Positions 27,177-36,093 of a DNA stretch of 64,000 nucleotides are shown piece by piece. The stretch spans positions 2,979,501 through 3,043,500 of the forward strand of contig NZ_JAUETR010000001.1 of the NCBI RefSeq assembly GCF_032484785.1, in the 5' to 3' direction. The position numbers and the translations under genes were made by a program. Every line of letters begins with the position of its first letter. Within the stretch, counting starts at the first letter, position 1. The stretch comes from Bradyrhizobium sp. SZCCHNS1050 (lineage in GTDB: Bacteria > Pseudomonadota > Alphaproteobacteria > Rhizobiales > Xanthobacteraceae). Under the pieces are notes generated by a model. It was not told where the DNA came from. It saw only the letters and a list, made by a program, of their open reading frames with translations, and made no database searches.

Positions 27177-28970
27177 TCAGCGCCGATAGCGGCTGCTGCG
27201 CGCATAGACCTGGCGATTTTCCTGCACAGGGCGACTGGCGAGACTGATGCGCGCTTCGCTTGCAAGCGGGGCCGCCGGCTTCAGCTCCTCCAGGAAGATC
27301 GGACGCGAGAAGTAGTAGCCCTGCGCATAGCGGATCTTGGTCGCGGCCTGCAGATAGGCGAGCTCCTCGAACGACTCGATGCCCTCCGCGATCACCGTCA
27401 TGCCCAGCGCCTCGCTCAGGGATTCGATCGCACGCAGGATGCCCTGGCTGCGCGGTCGCTTATGAATGTCGGTGATGAAGGAGCGGTCGATCTTGATCTC
27501 GTCCGCCGTGATGTCGGCGAGTGCCGACAGCGACGAATAGCCGATGCCGAAATCATCGATCGAGATGCCGACGCCGATCCCGCGCAGCAGCGGCACGATC
27601 TCGTCCTGGAAATGGCTGCGGGTCACGAACGCGTCCTCGGTGACCTCGATCATGAACCGCTTGGGAAAGCCGGTCGCTGCGATCGCCCGGGCGAAGGGCT
27701 GCATGAATTCCGGATTCGACGCCTGTTTCGCCGCGACGTTGATGCTGATCGTCGCTTCCGGCCCAAACGCGTCGTTGATAAGATCGATCGACTTGATGAT
27801 CTCGTCGAGCACGAGATGGGCGAGCTCGTCGATGAGACCGAGCTCGACCGCGAGGTTGATGAACGATCCGGGTGCCTGGATCACGCCTTCATTGTCGCGC
27901 AGCCGCACCAGCGCCTCGATGCCCTTGATCTCCTCGGTGCGGATGTCGACCTTGGCCTGGAACGCGCAGCAGAAGCGCTTTTCGAGGATCGCGAGCCGCA
28001 GCGACTGCTCGACCTTCATGCGCGCCAGCGCCTCGTGCTCCATCGCGCTGGAGAAGAAGGCCAGCGTGCCCTTGCCGCCGTTCTTGACGCGGTACATCGC
28101 CAGATCCGCGTTCTGGCGCAGCACGTCGTAGCTTGCGCCGTGTTCGGGAAACAGGCTCACTCCGACGGACGCGGAGGCGAACACCTCGGCGCCGTCGATG
28201 AAGAAGGGCGCGTTCAGGCGTTCCAGCATCGCGTGCAGGAATTCGGCGACCTCCTCGGCGCGCTCGATCGGATGCAGCAGCAGCAGGAACTCGTCGCCGC
28301 TGATGCGCGACAGCAGGTCCGACTCGCGCAGGTCGCGGCTGATGCGCTTGGCGAGCTCGACCAGCAGCGCATCGCCGGTGGCGTGGCCGTAATAGTCGTT
28401 GATGTACTTGAAATTGTCGAGGTCGAGAAAGGCGAGTGCGAAGCGTCCGTCGACGCGGCCGCGCCGGACCAGCAGGTCGGCGCGATGCTCGACCACGCGG
28501 CGCATCGGCAGGCCGGTCAACTCGTCGTAATAGGCGGCGCGAAACAACTGGTCCTCGAACTCCTTCTGCTCGCTGATATCGGCCGAGCTGGAGATGAGGA
28601 CGGTCTGGTCGCCGATGCGAACCGGCCGATGCGCGGTCAGCAAGGTCTGCGCGCCGCGCTCGCCTGCCACTTTTTCCTCGCCGATCACCGTCCGACCCCG
28701 GCCGAGGATCTCGCGGCAGGCCGTGCGCCGGTTATGGAGATGCGGCGCTGAGAGGCCGTCGATGCTGTTGGCGGCGGCGCCGAGCTGGACGGCGGCCGTA
28801 TCGTTGACCAGCAGAAAGCGACCATGCTCGTCCTGGACCGTGACGCCCGACGGCAGCTGGCTGAGGACGCTGCGCAGGAAGCGCAGCTCGGCCTCGGTCG
28901 AGCCCAGCCCCTCATTCGGCCCGGGGGAAAAGTTGAATCGGTCGCTGCTGTACATGCGCCGATTGTGCAA
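27177..28970 (-). CDS. PAS-GGDEF-EAL protein with SGDEF site
   Basis: 597 residues, soluble. A PAS region covers about 25-150 (LRSVLSQLPSGVTVQDEHGR). The GGDEF domain (about 160-325) has the site RISGDEFLLLL near residue 227, where the first Gly is Ser; such variants can stay active or act as GTP sensors. The EAL domain (about 335-590) has IEALVRLRD near residue 352, then DDFGIGYSSLSAL and DEIKIDRSFI, so phosphodiesterase activity is likely. It is not in an operon; the neighbours are the Liv operon and an HWE kinase. Confidence 0.85.
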   Translation of the reverse strand: MHNRRMYSSDRFNFSPGPNEGLGSTEAELRFLRSVLSQLPSGVTVQDEHGRFLLVNDTAAVQLGAAANSIDGLSAPHLHNRRTACREILGRGRTVIGEEKVAGERGAQTLLTAHRPVRIGDQTVLISSSADISEQKEFEDQLFRAAYYDELTGLPMRRVVEHRADLLVRRGRVDGRFALAFLDLDNFKYINDYYGHATGDALLVELAKRISRDLRESDLLSRISGDEFLLLLHPIERAEEVAEFLHAMLERLNAPFFIDGAEVFASASVGVSLFPEHGASYDVLRQNADLAMYRVKNGGKGTLAFFSSAMEHEALARMKVEQSLRLAILEKRFCCAFQAKVDIRTEEIKGIEALVRLRDNEGVIQAPGSFINLAVELGLIDELAHLVLDEIIKSIDLINDAFGPEATISINVAAKQASNPEFMQPFARAIAATGFPKRFMIEVTEDAFVTRSHFQDEIVPLLRGIGVGISIDDFGIGYSSLSALADITADEIKIDRSFITDIHKRPRSQGILRAIESLSEALGMTVIAEGIESFEELAYLQAATKIRYAQGYYFSRPIFLEELKPAAPLASEARISLASRPVQENRQVYARSSRYRR

Positions 28971-29146
28971 AGTTCCCGCTTCATTTTAGTTAAGCGCTAC
29001 GTAGAAACCCGGAACGCGCGAGCCAAGTCTCGGGAATGACGGAGCTTTGTGCCGCGGCGTCATTAACCGTTCCTGAATCGGAGCAGCGACGCGGCCGCGC
29101 GCATGCGGCGAAAGTGGTAGGCAGGAATGGCCGCCCGGCGGCCGGT

Positions 29147-30115
29147 TCAGCTTGGTGGCACGCGACACTGCAAGGTGCAGTGAAGGCCGGATTCGAGAAA
29201 TCTGGTCTCGGTCCTGCCATCGAACGACGACAGCACGGACTTCAGCAATTTGCTTCCGAAGCCGGGCCTGCCGATCGGACCGATCGGCGGACCCGCGGCC
29301 TCGTCCCAGGTCAGATGGAGGCGGTCCTCCTGCATCGTCCATGACACCTGAAGGAAGCCGCGCGGCGAGGCAAAGGCGCCGTACTTGCCGGCATTGGTCG
29401 CAAGCTCGTGAAAGATCAAAGCGAGGCTGACGGCGAGCTTGGCAGGCAGGAACAGCGGCGGGCCGTGGAGCTCGAAGCGGACATGGCCATATGGCCCGAG
29501 CTCCGAGACCAGCAGATCCTTCAGGTCGCAGCCCTGTCCGTCGGCGCGCGCGATCAGGTCGTCCGCGGTCGCGAGCGCGCGGATGCGCTGGTCGATGCGG
29601 CTCCACACCTGCGGCTGGTCGTACAGCACCTGATGCAGCACGGCGTGAATGGTGGAGGTCTTGTTCTTGAGCCGGTGGTGCAGCTCGTCGACCAGGAGCT
29701 TGCGATACTGCTCCTCCTGGGTGAGCCGCCGGGCGATCTCGCGCTGCTTGGCGGCCAGGCGCCGGTAGTGATCGACGCCCCAGATCACCAGCAGCGCCAC
29801 GACCATATACATCGCCATCAGCGCGAGCCGGGCGCCATCGGCCGGACCGCCGCCAAAATCGAGCGTCAGGCCGAGCGCCGCGCCTGCGATCGCCGTCGCC
29901 AGGCCGACGCCCGATCCGCCCATCGCGGTGGCGAAGAAGACGGCCGGCAGGTAGGGCGTGAAGAACACGTCGGGCCGCAGATGCGCCATGCCGTAGCGGA
30001 TCGCCGTGGCTGCGAGCAGGCACATCGCTGCAAACATGCAGCTCCATGTCAGGGAAGGCTGCTGCTCGCCGCGCCAGATCCGCTTGATGTCGTCGATGAG
30101 TCGCGTCATGGACAT
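29147..30115 (-). CDS. HWE-type sensor histidine kinase with membrane N-terminus
   Basis: 322 residues. Four or so hydrophobic helices in residues 20-113 (DUF4118-like: YLPAVFFATAMGGSGVGLAT, LALMAMYMVVALLVIWGVDH) are followed by a short coiled segment. The dimerisation/phosphoacceptor helix is LLVDELHHRLKNKTSTIHAV with the phosphorylated His probably at 147. The ATPase part has IFHELATNAGKYGA and GFGSKLLKSVL. HWE kinases are typical of alphaproteobacteria and often act in general stress or light responses. No cognate regulator is adjacent. Confidence 0.85.
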   Translation of the reverse strand: MSMTRLIDDIKRIWRGEQQPSLTWSCMFAAMCLLAATAIRYGMAHLRPDVFFTPYLPAVFFATAMGGSGVGLATAIAGAALGLTLDFGGGPADGARLALMAMYMVVALLVIWGVDHYRRLAAKQREIARRLTQEEQYRKLLVDELHHRLKNKTSTIHAVLHQVLYDQPQVWSRIDQRIRALATADDLIARADGQGCDLKDLLVSELGPYGHVRFELHGPPLFLPAKLAVSLALIFHELATNAGKYGAFASPRGFLQVSWTMQEDRLHLTWDEAAGPPIGPIGRPGFGSKLLKSVLSSFDGRTETRFLESGLHCTLQCRVPPS

Positions 30116-30296
30116 CCATGAGCCTCAACTGCGCAACCAAATTAAGGCCGACGTGGCGGTAATTTGTCCGGTTGATGGAGGCCGTCTTGCGTGTGTGGCA
30201 ACCTGGCGCGCAGGATGATGGTTCCGCGGCGGAACTCAGGCGCTTGTTATTCCGCCGCCCAGAACGAGCACGCAGCAGCAAAGGAAGGAGCAGGGA

Positions 30297-31139
30297 ATGG
30301 GACGGTTGGAGGGCAAGGTCGCCGTGATCACGGGTGCGACCAGCGGCATCGGCCTGCGCACGGCGGAAATCTTCGTAGCCGAGGGGGCGAAGGTCGTCGT
30401 CGCGGGCCGGCGCAGCGCCGAGGGCGAGGCGCTGGCGAGCAGGCTCGGGGCGAGCTGCGTGTTCCGGCAGACCGACGTCACGGTCGACGGGCAGATGCGG
30501 GCATTGATCGATGGCGCGGTCGAGCGCTTTGGCCGGCTCGATTGCGTGTTCAACAATGCGGGCGGTCCGGCGCAGACCGGCGGCATCGAAGGCCTCGACG
30601 CCGATCGGTTCGACCAGGCCATGGCGGTGCTGGTGCGCAGCGTCATGCTCGGCATGAAATACGCCGCGCCCCACATGAAGCGGCAAGGCTCCGGCAGCAT
30701 CATCAACAACGGCTCGATCGCCGGCCGGCTCGCCGGCTTCTCCACCTCGGTGGTCTACAGCACGGCGAAGGCGGCGGTGATCCATCTGACGAAATGCGTG
30801 GCGATGGAGCTCGGCGAGTCCGGCGTGCGCGTCAACTCGATCTCGCCCGGACTGATCGCCACCGGCATCTTCGGCAAGGCGCTGGGCCTGTCGACCGAGG
30901 CGGCCGAGAAGACGCCGGAGACGATCCGCAACGCCTATGCCACGGCGCAGCCGATTCCGCGTGCCGGCCTGCCCGACGACATCGCCTACGCTGCAGTGTT
31001 TCTCGCCAGCGACGAATCGAGCTTCATCAACGGCCATGATCTCGTCATCGACGGCGCCATCACCGGCGGCCGCAACTGGAGCCAGCAGCAGCAGGGCTAT
31101 CAGGCGATGCGCAAGCTGCTGGGGGATGCGGTGGAGTAG
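30297..31139 (+). CDS. Short-chain dehydrogenase/reductase
   Basis: 280 residues of classical SDR type. The cofactor motif is TGATSGIG (12-19), the structural motif NNAG (86-89), and the catalytic residues are Ser140, Tyr154 and Lys158 (YSTAK). The late motif SPGLIATGIFGKAL is present. The end is HDLVIDGAITGG. Such enzymes reduce or oxidise alcohols with NAD(P)H; the substrate cannot be told. AAGGAAGGAG precedes the ATG. The convergent P450 on the other side might belong to the same degradative function, but the two genes are not co-transcribed. Confidence 0.9.
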   Translation: MGRLEGKVAVITGATSGIGLRTAEIFVAEGAKVVVAGRRSAEGEALASRLGASCVFRQTDVTVDGQMRALIDGAVERFGRLDCVFNNAGGPAQTGGIEGLDADRFDQAMAVLVRSVMLGMKYAAPHMKRQGSGSIINNGSIAGRLAGFSTSVVYSTAKAAVIHLTKCVAMELGESGVRVNSISPGLIATGIFGKALGLSTEAAEKTPETIRNAYATAQPIPRAGLPDDIAYAAVFLASDESSFINGHDLVIDGAITGGRNWSQQQQGYQAMRKLLGDAVE

Positions 31140-31160
31140 GGGACGGCGAAGTATACATTT

Positions 31161-31237
31161 CGTCATGCCCGGACATCCACGTCTCTCATCCGCGCGTTGC
31201 AGCAGGATGGATGGCCGGGTCAAGCCCGGCCATGACG
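31161..31237. repeat. Palindromic intergenic repeat
   Basis: CGTCATGCCCGG (31161-31172) and CCGGCCATGACG (31226-31237) are inverted with one mismatch and lie between the SDR and the P450 genes. CGTCATGCCCGG-type palindromes are abundant between Bradyrhizobium genes. Confidence 0.6.
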
Positions 31238-31312
31238 AGGAGGAAGACGAGGGGGAAAGAGTCCGCAACAAACCAAGATACTTGGCGCCCTCGCTGTATC
31301 AATGCGCGCGGG

Positions 31313-32689
31313 TCACACCGCCTTCAGCATCACCTTCAGCCCGTCGCGCGGTTTCGGGATCGGCCAGACCTGCCAGTTCGGCTGATAGCCGGGGGCGAAA
31401 GAGACCTCAAGGTTGGCGAGGAAGTGCCGCGCGAAGCACTTCACCTGCATGTAGGCGAAGTGCAGGCCGAGGCACATGTGCGCGCCGCCGCCGAACGGCA
31501 CCCAGGCGAAGCGGTGGCGGCCGCGCTGGGCCTCGTCGGTGAAGCGCATCGGGTTGAACCGCTCCGGCTCCGGCCAGATCTCCGGCATGTGATGGGTGTA
31601 CATCGGATTGATGCCGACGCCGGTGCCGGCGGGAATCGCGTAGCCCTTGAAGGTGAAATCCCGGATCGGCCGGCGCGGCAGCGACGGCACCGGCGGCATC
31701 AGCCGCAGGGTCTCCTGGAACGCCATCTCGGTCAGCTTCATCTTCTCCAGATGCTCCGAGTTCATCGGTTCGTCCTTGGCGAGGCCGAGGCTCGTCACCT
31801 CGTCGCGCAGCTTCTGCTGCCACTGTGGATGCGCGGCGAGCTGGGCGACGAAGGAGGTCAGCGACGAGGTCAGCGTGTCGTGCGCCGCCATCATCAGGAA
31901 GCTCATGTGGTCGACGATGTCCTGCGTCGACAGCAACGCGCCGTGGTCATCGGTGGCGCGGCACAGATGCGAGAACAGATCGTCGCCATCGCCTTTCGCA
32001 CGTCGCAACGGGATCTGCTCGGAGAAATAGGCGACGATGCGCTGCCGGCCCTTGACCCCGCGCGCCATCTGCGTGCCTGGCAGCGGCCTGCGGATCGGCG
32101 CCACCGAGGCCGCGACCATGTCGACGAAGGCGCGGTTGATGGCGTCGACCTCCGGCCCGATCTCGGTGCCGAGGAAGGACGTCGCGGCGAGGTCGAGCGT
32201 GAGCTGCTTGATCGCCGGATAGAACAGCATCTCGCCCGGATTTGCTTTCCACTGCGCGATGCGCGCGGCGATGCCGCGGTCGAGGCCGGCGAGATAGGAC
32301 TTCATCGGCCCGGCCTTGAAGGCGACGGACAGCGCCTTGCGGTGCATGCGGTGCTCGTCGAAATCGAGCAGCATCAGGCCGCGCGGAAACAGCAGGTTGA
32401 GGATGTGGCCCCAGCCATGCGCCGAGGAGAACAGCTTGGCCTGGTCGAACAGCACCAGCTCGTTGGCCTCGGGGCCGAGCAGCACGACGTTGACCTCGCC
32501 GAACATGTGGGTGCGGTAGACGGGGCCATACTTCCTGGCGTTGCGCTCGACGTGACCCTTGGGGTCGGCGAGGGTCTCGAATGTCTTGCCGATGATCGGC
32601 CAGCCTTCGTCGCCGGGGATATGGGTCAGTGAGTTGCGCCGCGGCGAGGTCAGGCGGAACGATGGCGTGGCCACACTTTGCATCGACAT
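31313..32689 (-). CDS. Cytochrome P450
   Basis: 458 residues from the ATG at 32689. The I-helix oxygen motif reads MAAHDTLTSSL (the usual AGxxT is here AHDTLT), the K-helix ExxR is ETLR, and the heme-binding loop is FGGGAHMCLG with the axial Cys near residue 403. There is no membrane anchor, so this is a soluble bacterial CYP that needs separate ferredoxin partners; none are adjacent. It contains PLPGTQMARGVKG and resembles CYPs acting on terpenes or sterols, but the substrate is unknown. GGAGCC lies upstream. The start could also be one codon pair later. Confidence 0.9.
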   Translation of the reverse strand: MSMQSVATPSFRLTSPRRNSLTHIPGDEGWPIIGKTFETLADPKGHVERNARKYGPVYRTHMFGEVNVVLLGPEANELVLFDQAKLFSSAHGWGHILNLLFPRGLMLLDFDEHRMHRKALSVAFKAGPMKSYLAGLDRGIAARIAQWKANPGEMLFYPAIKQLTLDLAATSFLGTEIGPEVDAINRAFVDMVAASVAPIRRPLPGTQMARGVKGRQRIVAYFSEQIPLRRAKGDGDDLFSHLCRATDDHGALLSTQDIVDHMSFLMMAAHDTLTSSLTSFVAQLAAHPQWQQKLRDEVTSLGLAKDEPMNSEHLEKMKLTEMAFQETLRLMPPVPSLPRRPIRDFTFKGYAIPAGTGVGINPMYTHHMPEIWPEPERFNPMRFTDEAQRGRHRFAWVPFGGGAHMCLGLHFAYMQVKCFARHFLANLEVSFAPGYQPNWQVWPIPKPRDGLKVMLKAV

Positions 32690-33597
32690 CAAGGAGGCTC
32701 CGTTTTCGAGGCGGCGGGGCGCGGCGACGCGCCGGCACACATTGAAGGGCGGTTGCAGCCATCATGCAATACGCTGCGTTATTTCGTCTCGGTGTAGTTG
32801 TGCTGCATCGCACGCGTTGGCGATCTCGCGACGCGCTTCATGCGTCCGAGTCCTGCTGGACTTGCTGCCCCCCCAAGCAGAGGGCACGGGGAATGCCGGG
32901 CGCTGGCCGCACCCATGGCCCGCCTGCAGAAAAAAATGCAGGCGGCAGGTACCACAGGTTCAGCCGAGGCATCCCGGCATTCCCCGCGCGATGGTTTTCA
33001 CGGCTGCTTCGCGTTCTCCCCGGTGCGCCGGGCTTTTTGGCCACCGTTGCCTGCGCGACGCGTGAGCGCCGCTGCAAGCGTAACACCAGCATCGGGGTGC
33101 CAGGACCACGCGACTTGACCGTGCGCATCGCCGCCGTTCGTCCGCGCGGGATAACCACGCTGCGACATCGACACGCCCACCGCATCCCGCCTCAACGTTC
33201 GTGACGACCGCGAAGCGCCCCTCTTAATCGAGACGGGACTGCGTTAAGGTATGCTTGATTCGGAAAAACGAAAGCAGAATATTTTTGCGCGCAGGACTGG
33301 ACAGGGATGATGTGATTGAGGTGTTTCGTGAAATGAGTTTTTCGGCGCGCACCGCTTCATGGTGATGAGCCTGTGATCGACAGGCCGGCGCGGTGCGGTT
33401 TCGCCTTCTCAAAGGCGCTTTGCTGGAAGCGATTTGCCCGTCGGCCCCGACGATCGCCAATACGTCCTGCTGTCGCTCGCCGGTGATGCCGCGATTTCGG
33501 CGGTCAATCCGCGCAGGGTCAGCGGATCATCTTTCGAGGCGGGCAAGCCTCGCCGCAGGCAGAAGCCGCCACGCGTTCCGACCTGGAGCCAAGTCCA
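32690..33597. other. Intergenic region with nested inverted repeats
   Basis: About 900 bases without a convincing gene, although short open frames exist on both strands. A structured element is centred at 32887-32986. Beyond about 33,230 the sequence has no feature I can support. Confidence 0.45.
32887..32986. repeat. Structured element: 14-bp outer stem with inner 8-bp hairpin
   Basis: CGGGGAATGCCGGG (32887-32900) pairs perfectly with CCCGGCATTCCCCG (32973-32986). Inside, CGCCTGCA (32921-32928) pairs with TGCAGGCG (32937-32944) around GAAAAAAA. The nested stems could fold as a small RNA on either strand or be an intergenic repeat element. No promoter was identified. Confidence 0.5.
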
Positions 33598-33756
33598 TCA
33601 GCCGCCCGATTTGTTGATCTTCTTCACCTTGGCGTCGGTTGCCTCGATCGAGGCCGCCAGCTCCAGGATCGCCTTTGCCAGGAGGTCGGCGGCCTCCTTG
33701 GGGTCCTGCGAACGTTCGGCGCGCAGCGCGTAGTTCTTGGCTGAGGAGAGCGACAT
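33598..33756 (-). CDS. Small conserved-looking hypothetical protein, 52 residues
   Basis: From the ATG at 33756, MSLSSAKNYALRAERSQDPK, then EAADLLAKAILELAASIEAT and a basic end. The start is chosen because GAAAGG lies seven bases upstream and the extension to 33864 is compositionally unlike protein. An amphipathic helical protein, cytoplasmic, no family recognised. It stands alone. Confidence 0.5.
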   Translation of the reverse strand: MSLSSAKNYALRAERSQDPKEAADLLAKAILELAASIEATDAKVKKINKSGG

Positions 33757-33972
33757 TTGCGACCTTTCTCGCGGAAAAACCTGCCGGGTCGAGACGGCGG
33801 GCTGCCTGGCGCATCCTACGCGCGAGCGGTCCCCCGCGGACCGTGCGCGATTGGCGGCGAACATGGCAGGCCGGGGTTAAGAAAATCCTCGTGACACCCG
33901 AGCGCCGATGCGTCCTCGGCTGCGCGCGTAGCCGCGTCGCGCACGCGTCGGTTCGTCCCAAGGCGCCGATTT

Positions 33973-34284
33973 TCAAAGTGCGACGCCATGACGGTAGGCG
34001 AGTTTCGCGTGGCCGTATATCCGTGTGCCCCGCCGCGTCACCTCAAGGGCGATCTGATCGCGGTCGATTCGGGTCATCAAGACGCCGAGGCAGTCATATC
34101 TCGCCGCTCCAATGTCGCGGCTGGTTTCGACGTGCAGCTGTAGGCGAGCCGGGTCTGGGCCGAAGTTGCGCACGATCGCGTCGTCGCCATAGAATCGCTT
34201 GATCGTGTCCTTGATGAAGATGATTTCATCAGCAGACACGGGGGCGGGCGGCCGTGGAAAGCATTGAGGTTTGGCAGCAGGCAT
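33973..34284 (-). CDS. Hypothetical protein, 103 residues
   Basis: From the ATG at 34284, MPAAKPQCFPRPPAPVSADE, then an alpha/beta-like region with IKDTIKRFYGDDAIVRNFGP and a C-terminal DQIALEVTRRGTRIYGHAKL. No signal peptide and no family recognised. An upstream in-frame ATG at 34320 would add 12 residues. Moderate confidence that it is a gene, based on coherent composition. Confidence 0.45.
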   Translation of the reverse strand: MPAAKPQCFPRPPAPVSADEIIFIKDTIKRFYGDDAIVRNFGPDPARLQLHVETSRDIGAARYDCLGVLMTRIDRDQIALEVTRRGTRIYGHAKLAYRHGVAL

Positions 34285-34399
34285 GCCGCTCAAAGTAGCG
34301 CCCGGGCAGTTTGGAGCCAAGCCTCGCCGGCCCTATGGTTTGACGGTGCTCACTCTCATCGGCGAGCGCATGACAGTGCGCGTCAGGACCAGCCGCGCC

Positions 34400-35218
34400 T
34401 CAGAACTTGTAGGCGAGGCCGATCGTCGCCGTATGAGTTCGCGTCGTCACGTGCGCGGTGAAGCGGTCGTCGAACCCGACCCCGACGCCGCCGGCGACGA
34501 AGAAGGGCTGAGTCCAGGTGCCGAAATCGGCGTAGCGGTAGTCGGCCCGCACCAGCCAGCGGCCGCCGATCATGTGCTCGATGCCGCCGCCGACGGTCCA
34601 TCCGACCCGGGTCGAGGCGTAGGTCTCATCGTGCGGACTGCCGAAGCAGAACGGGTTGCCGGGAACGATGGTGCAACTGGCGTTCAGCTCGAGGCGCTGC
34701 CATGCCACGCCGCCGCTGCCATAGACCAGCGTAGATGGCGCGATCAGATAACCCAGACGGGCGCGCACGCTGCCGTCCCATGTTTCCTTCACTGAGCCGG
34801 ACGGAAGGCCGACCAGCGGGATGCCGAAGAACAGCCCGGCCGTGCCCGGCAGCGCACTCGCCCGCTTGGTGTTGTCGGCCCAGCCGAAGTCGCCCTCGAC
34901 GCCAGCCACCCATGACGGAGCGAACTGCCAGTTGACGCCGAGATAGCCACCGATCCTGGCGGCGACGCTGTCCATCGCCCCGCCGGTGCCGGCCGTCGGC
35001 ACGAACACGCCGGCACCGAAGTTCGGGGAGATGTCGCTGGTCCGCCAATCATTGTCCGCCCAGCGGGCGCCGACCGACACGCCGGCATAGACGCCGGTCC
35101 ACGACGGCGCGGCGACAACCGGCGGTGCCTTCACCGGCAGGTCGGCCGCCTTCGCCGCTCCCGCCAGCGCGATGCTCGCGAACGCGAACGCAATCGCCGC
35201 TACTCCAGATTTCGTCAT
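34400..35218 (-). CDS. Outer-membrane beta-barrel protein (Omp25/31-like)
   Basis: 272 residues starting MTKSGVAAIAFAFASIALAG with a cleavable signal ending GAAKA/ADLPVKAP. After AADLPVKAPPVVAAPSWTGV comes the YAGVSVGARWADND strand that opens rhizobial and Brucella Omp25/Omp31-like barrels. Alternating strands follow, ending THTATIGLAYKF with a terminal aromatic, the signature for outer-membrane insertion. A longer upstream frame to 35428 lacks a signal and is rejected. These are abundant structural porin-like proteins of Bradyrhizobium. Confidence 0.85.
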   Translation of the reverse strand: MTKSGVAAIAFAFASIALAGAAKAADLPVKAPPVVAAPSWTGVYAGVSVGARWADNDWRTSDISPNFGAGVFVPTAGTGGAMDSVAARIGGYLGVNWQFAPSWVAGVEGDFGWADNTKRASALPGTAGLFFGIPLVGLPSGSVKETWDGSVRARLGYLIAPSTLVYGSGGVAWQRLELNASCTIVPGNPFCFGSPHDETYASTRVGWTVGGGIEHMIGGRWLVRADYRYADFGTWTQPFFVAGGVGVGFDDRFTAHVTTRTHTATIGLAYKF

Positions 35219-35507
35219 GCTTTGCCCTAGCGCGCGACGTCGATTCGACATGGTTGCGGCACCATCGCCGGTTGCATCGAACGCGGCAATTGCATCGCGA
35301 TCGGCTGAGCCAAAAAGTTCGCGGTGTTGCTGGTGGGATACGTCGACTTGGCCGAAGCGACGTTGGACGGTCCACCCCGCCCGAGGTCGGCCCCCGCGTC
35401 CTCTTGACCCGTAAATCCACGGAGCCAAATGTTTACCACCCGGCCATCGGCCTCATCTAGCAACGGCCAGACCTGACGTCTGGTCAGCAGATAACGAGGG
35501 CAAGGGC

Positions 35508-35918
35508 ATGAGCAATCAGTTGCTGGTGATCGAGGATGCCGAGGTGCATCTGTCGATCCTGCGCAAGATCGCCGCGCAGTGCGGCTACGAGGCGACCTGC
35601 GTGACCTCGGTCGGGGCTGCGGCGGAGGTGCTGCGCCAGCGGACCTTCGACTGCATCACCCTGGATCTGTCGCTCGGCGATCGCTGCGGCGCCGATATCC
35701 TGCTGCTGCTCAACGAGCTGAAATCGCGCACGCCGGTGATCTTCATCAGCGGCGCCGAGGACGCCACGCGCGAGGAGCACGTCCGGCTCGCGACCGTGCT
35801 CGGGCTCGTCGTCTATCCGCAATTCCAGAAGCCCGTCGACCTGCCGGCGCTCCGCGAGACACTGAAGCAGATCGCGACCATCGCCGACTGCGAGAGGCTG
35901 GTCGCGGCGGTGAGGTGA
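35508..35918 (+). CDS. Single-domain response regulator (CheY-like)
   Basis: 136 residues comprising only a receiver domain. LLVIEDAEVHL carries the acidic pocket (Glu-Asp), the phosphorylated Asp is in CITLDLSLGD, the switch Ser is in IFISGAED, and the usual Lys is in FQKPVD. No output domain is present, so it acts through protein contacts, for example in a phosphorelay. The gene is preceded by GAGGGCAAGGGC and is alone; the nearby HWE kinase at 29-30 kb is a possible but unproven partner. Confidence 0.85.
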   Translation: MSNQLLVIEDAEVHLSILRKIAAQCGYEATCVTSVGAAAEVLRQRTFDCITLDLSLGDRCGADILLLLNELKSRTPVIFISGAEDATREEHVRLATVLGLVVYPQFQKPVDLPALRETLKQIATIADCERLVAAVR

Positions 35919-35927
35919 GGGCCATGG

Positions 35928-36079
35928 GTAGGGCGGATTAGCGCAGCGTAATCCGCCGTCAGGGTACGGCGTAGTGACCTGCCCACTTGGCATATACGAT
36001 GCTCGATCGTGATACCGACGACGACCTGATGAAGTCTCTCGTGAGGGTCGGCGGACTACGCTGCGCTAATCCGCCCTAC
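35928..36079. repeat. 30-bp inverted repeat flanking 92 bases
   Basis: Bases 35928-35957 (starting GTAGGGCGGATTAGCG) are repeated in inverted orientation at 36050-36079 with one mismatch. The core, a GGCGGATTA...TAATCCGCC palindrome, is itself inverted. Such pairs are common REP/MITE-like elements in bacterial chromosomes. It lies between the response regulator and the monooxygenase genes. Confidence 0.75.
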
Positions 36080-36093
36080 GCACCGTCGTTGAT

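Noticed and set aside
26946..28751. 601-codon plus-strand open frame
   Set aside because: Antisense to the SGDEF-EAL protein; no start context or motif.
33434..33733. 99-codon plus-strand frame starting MPVGPDDRQYVLLSL
   Set aside because: Overlaps the better supported 52-residue minus-strand gene, and its second half is antisense-like; kept out for lack of motif.
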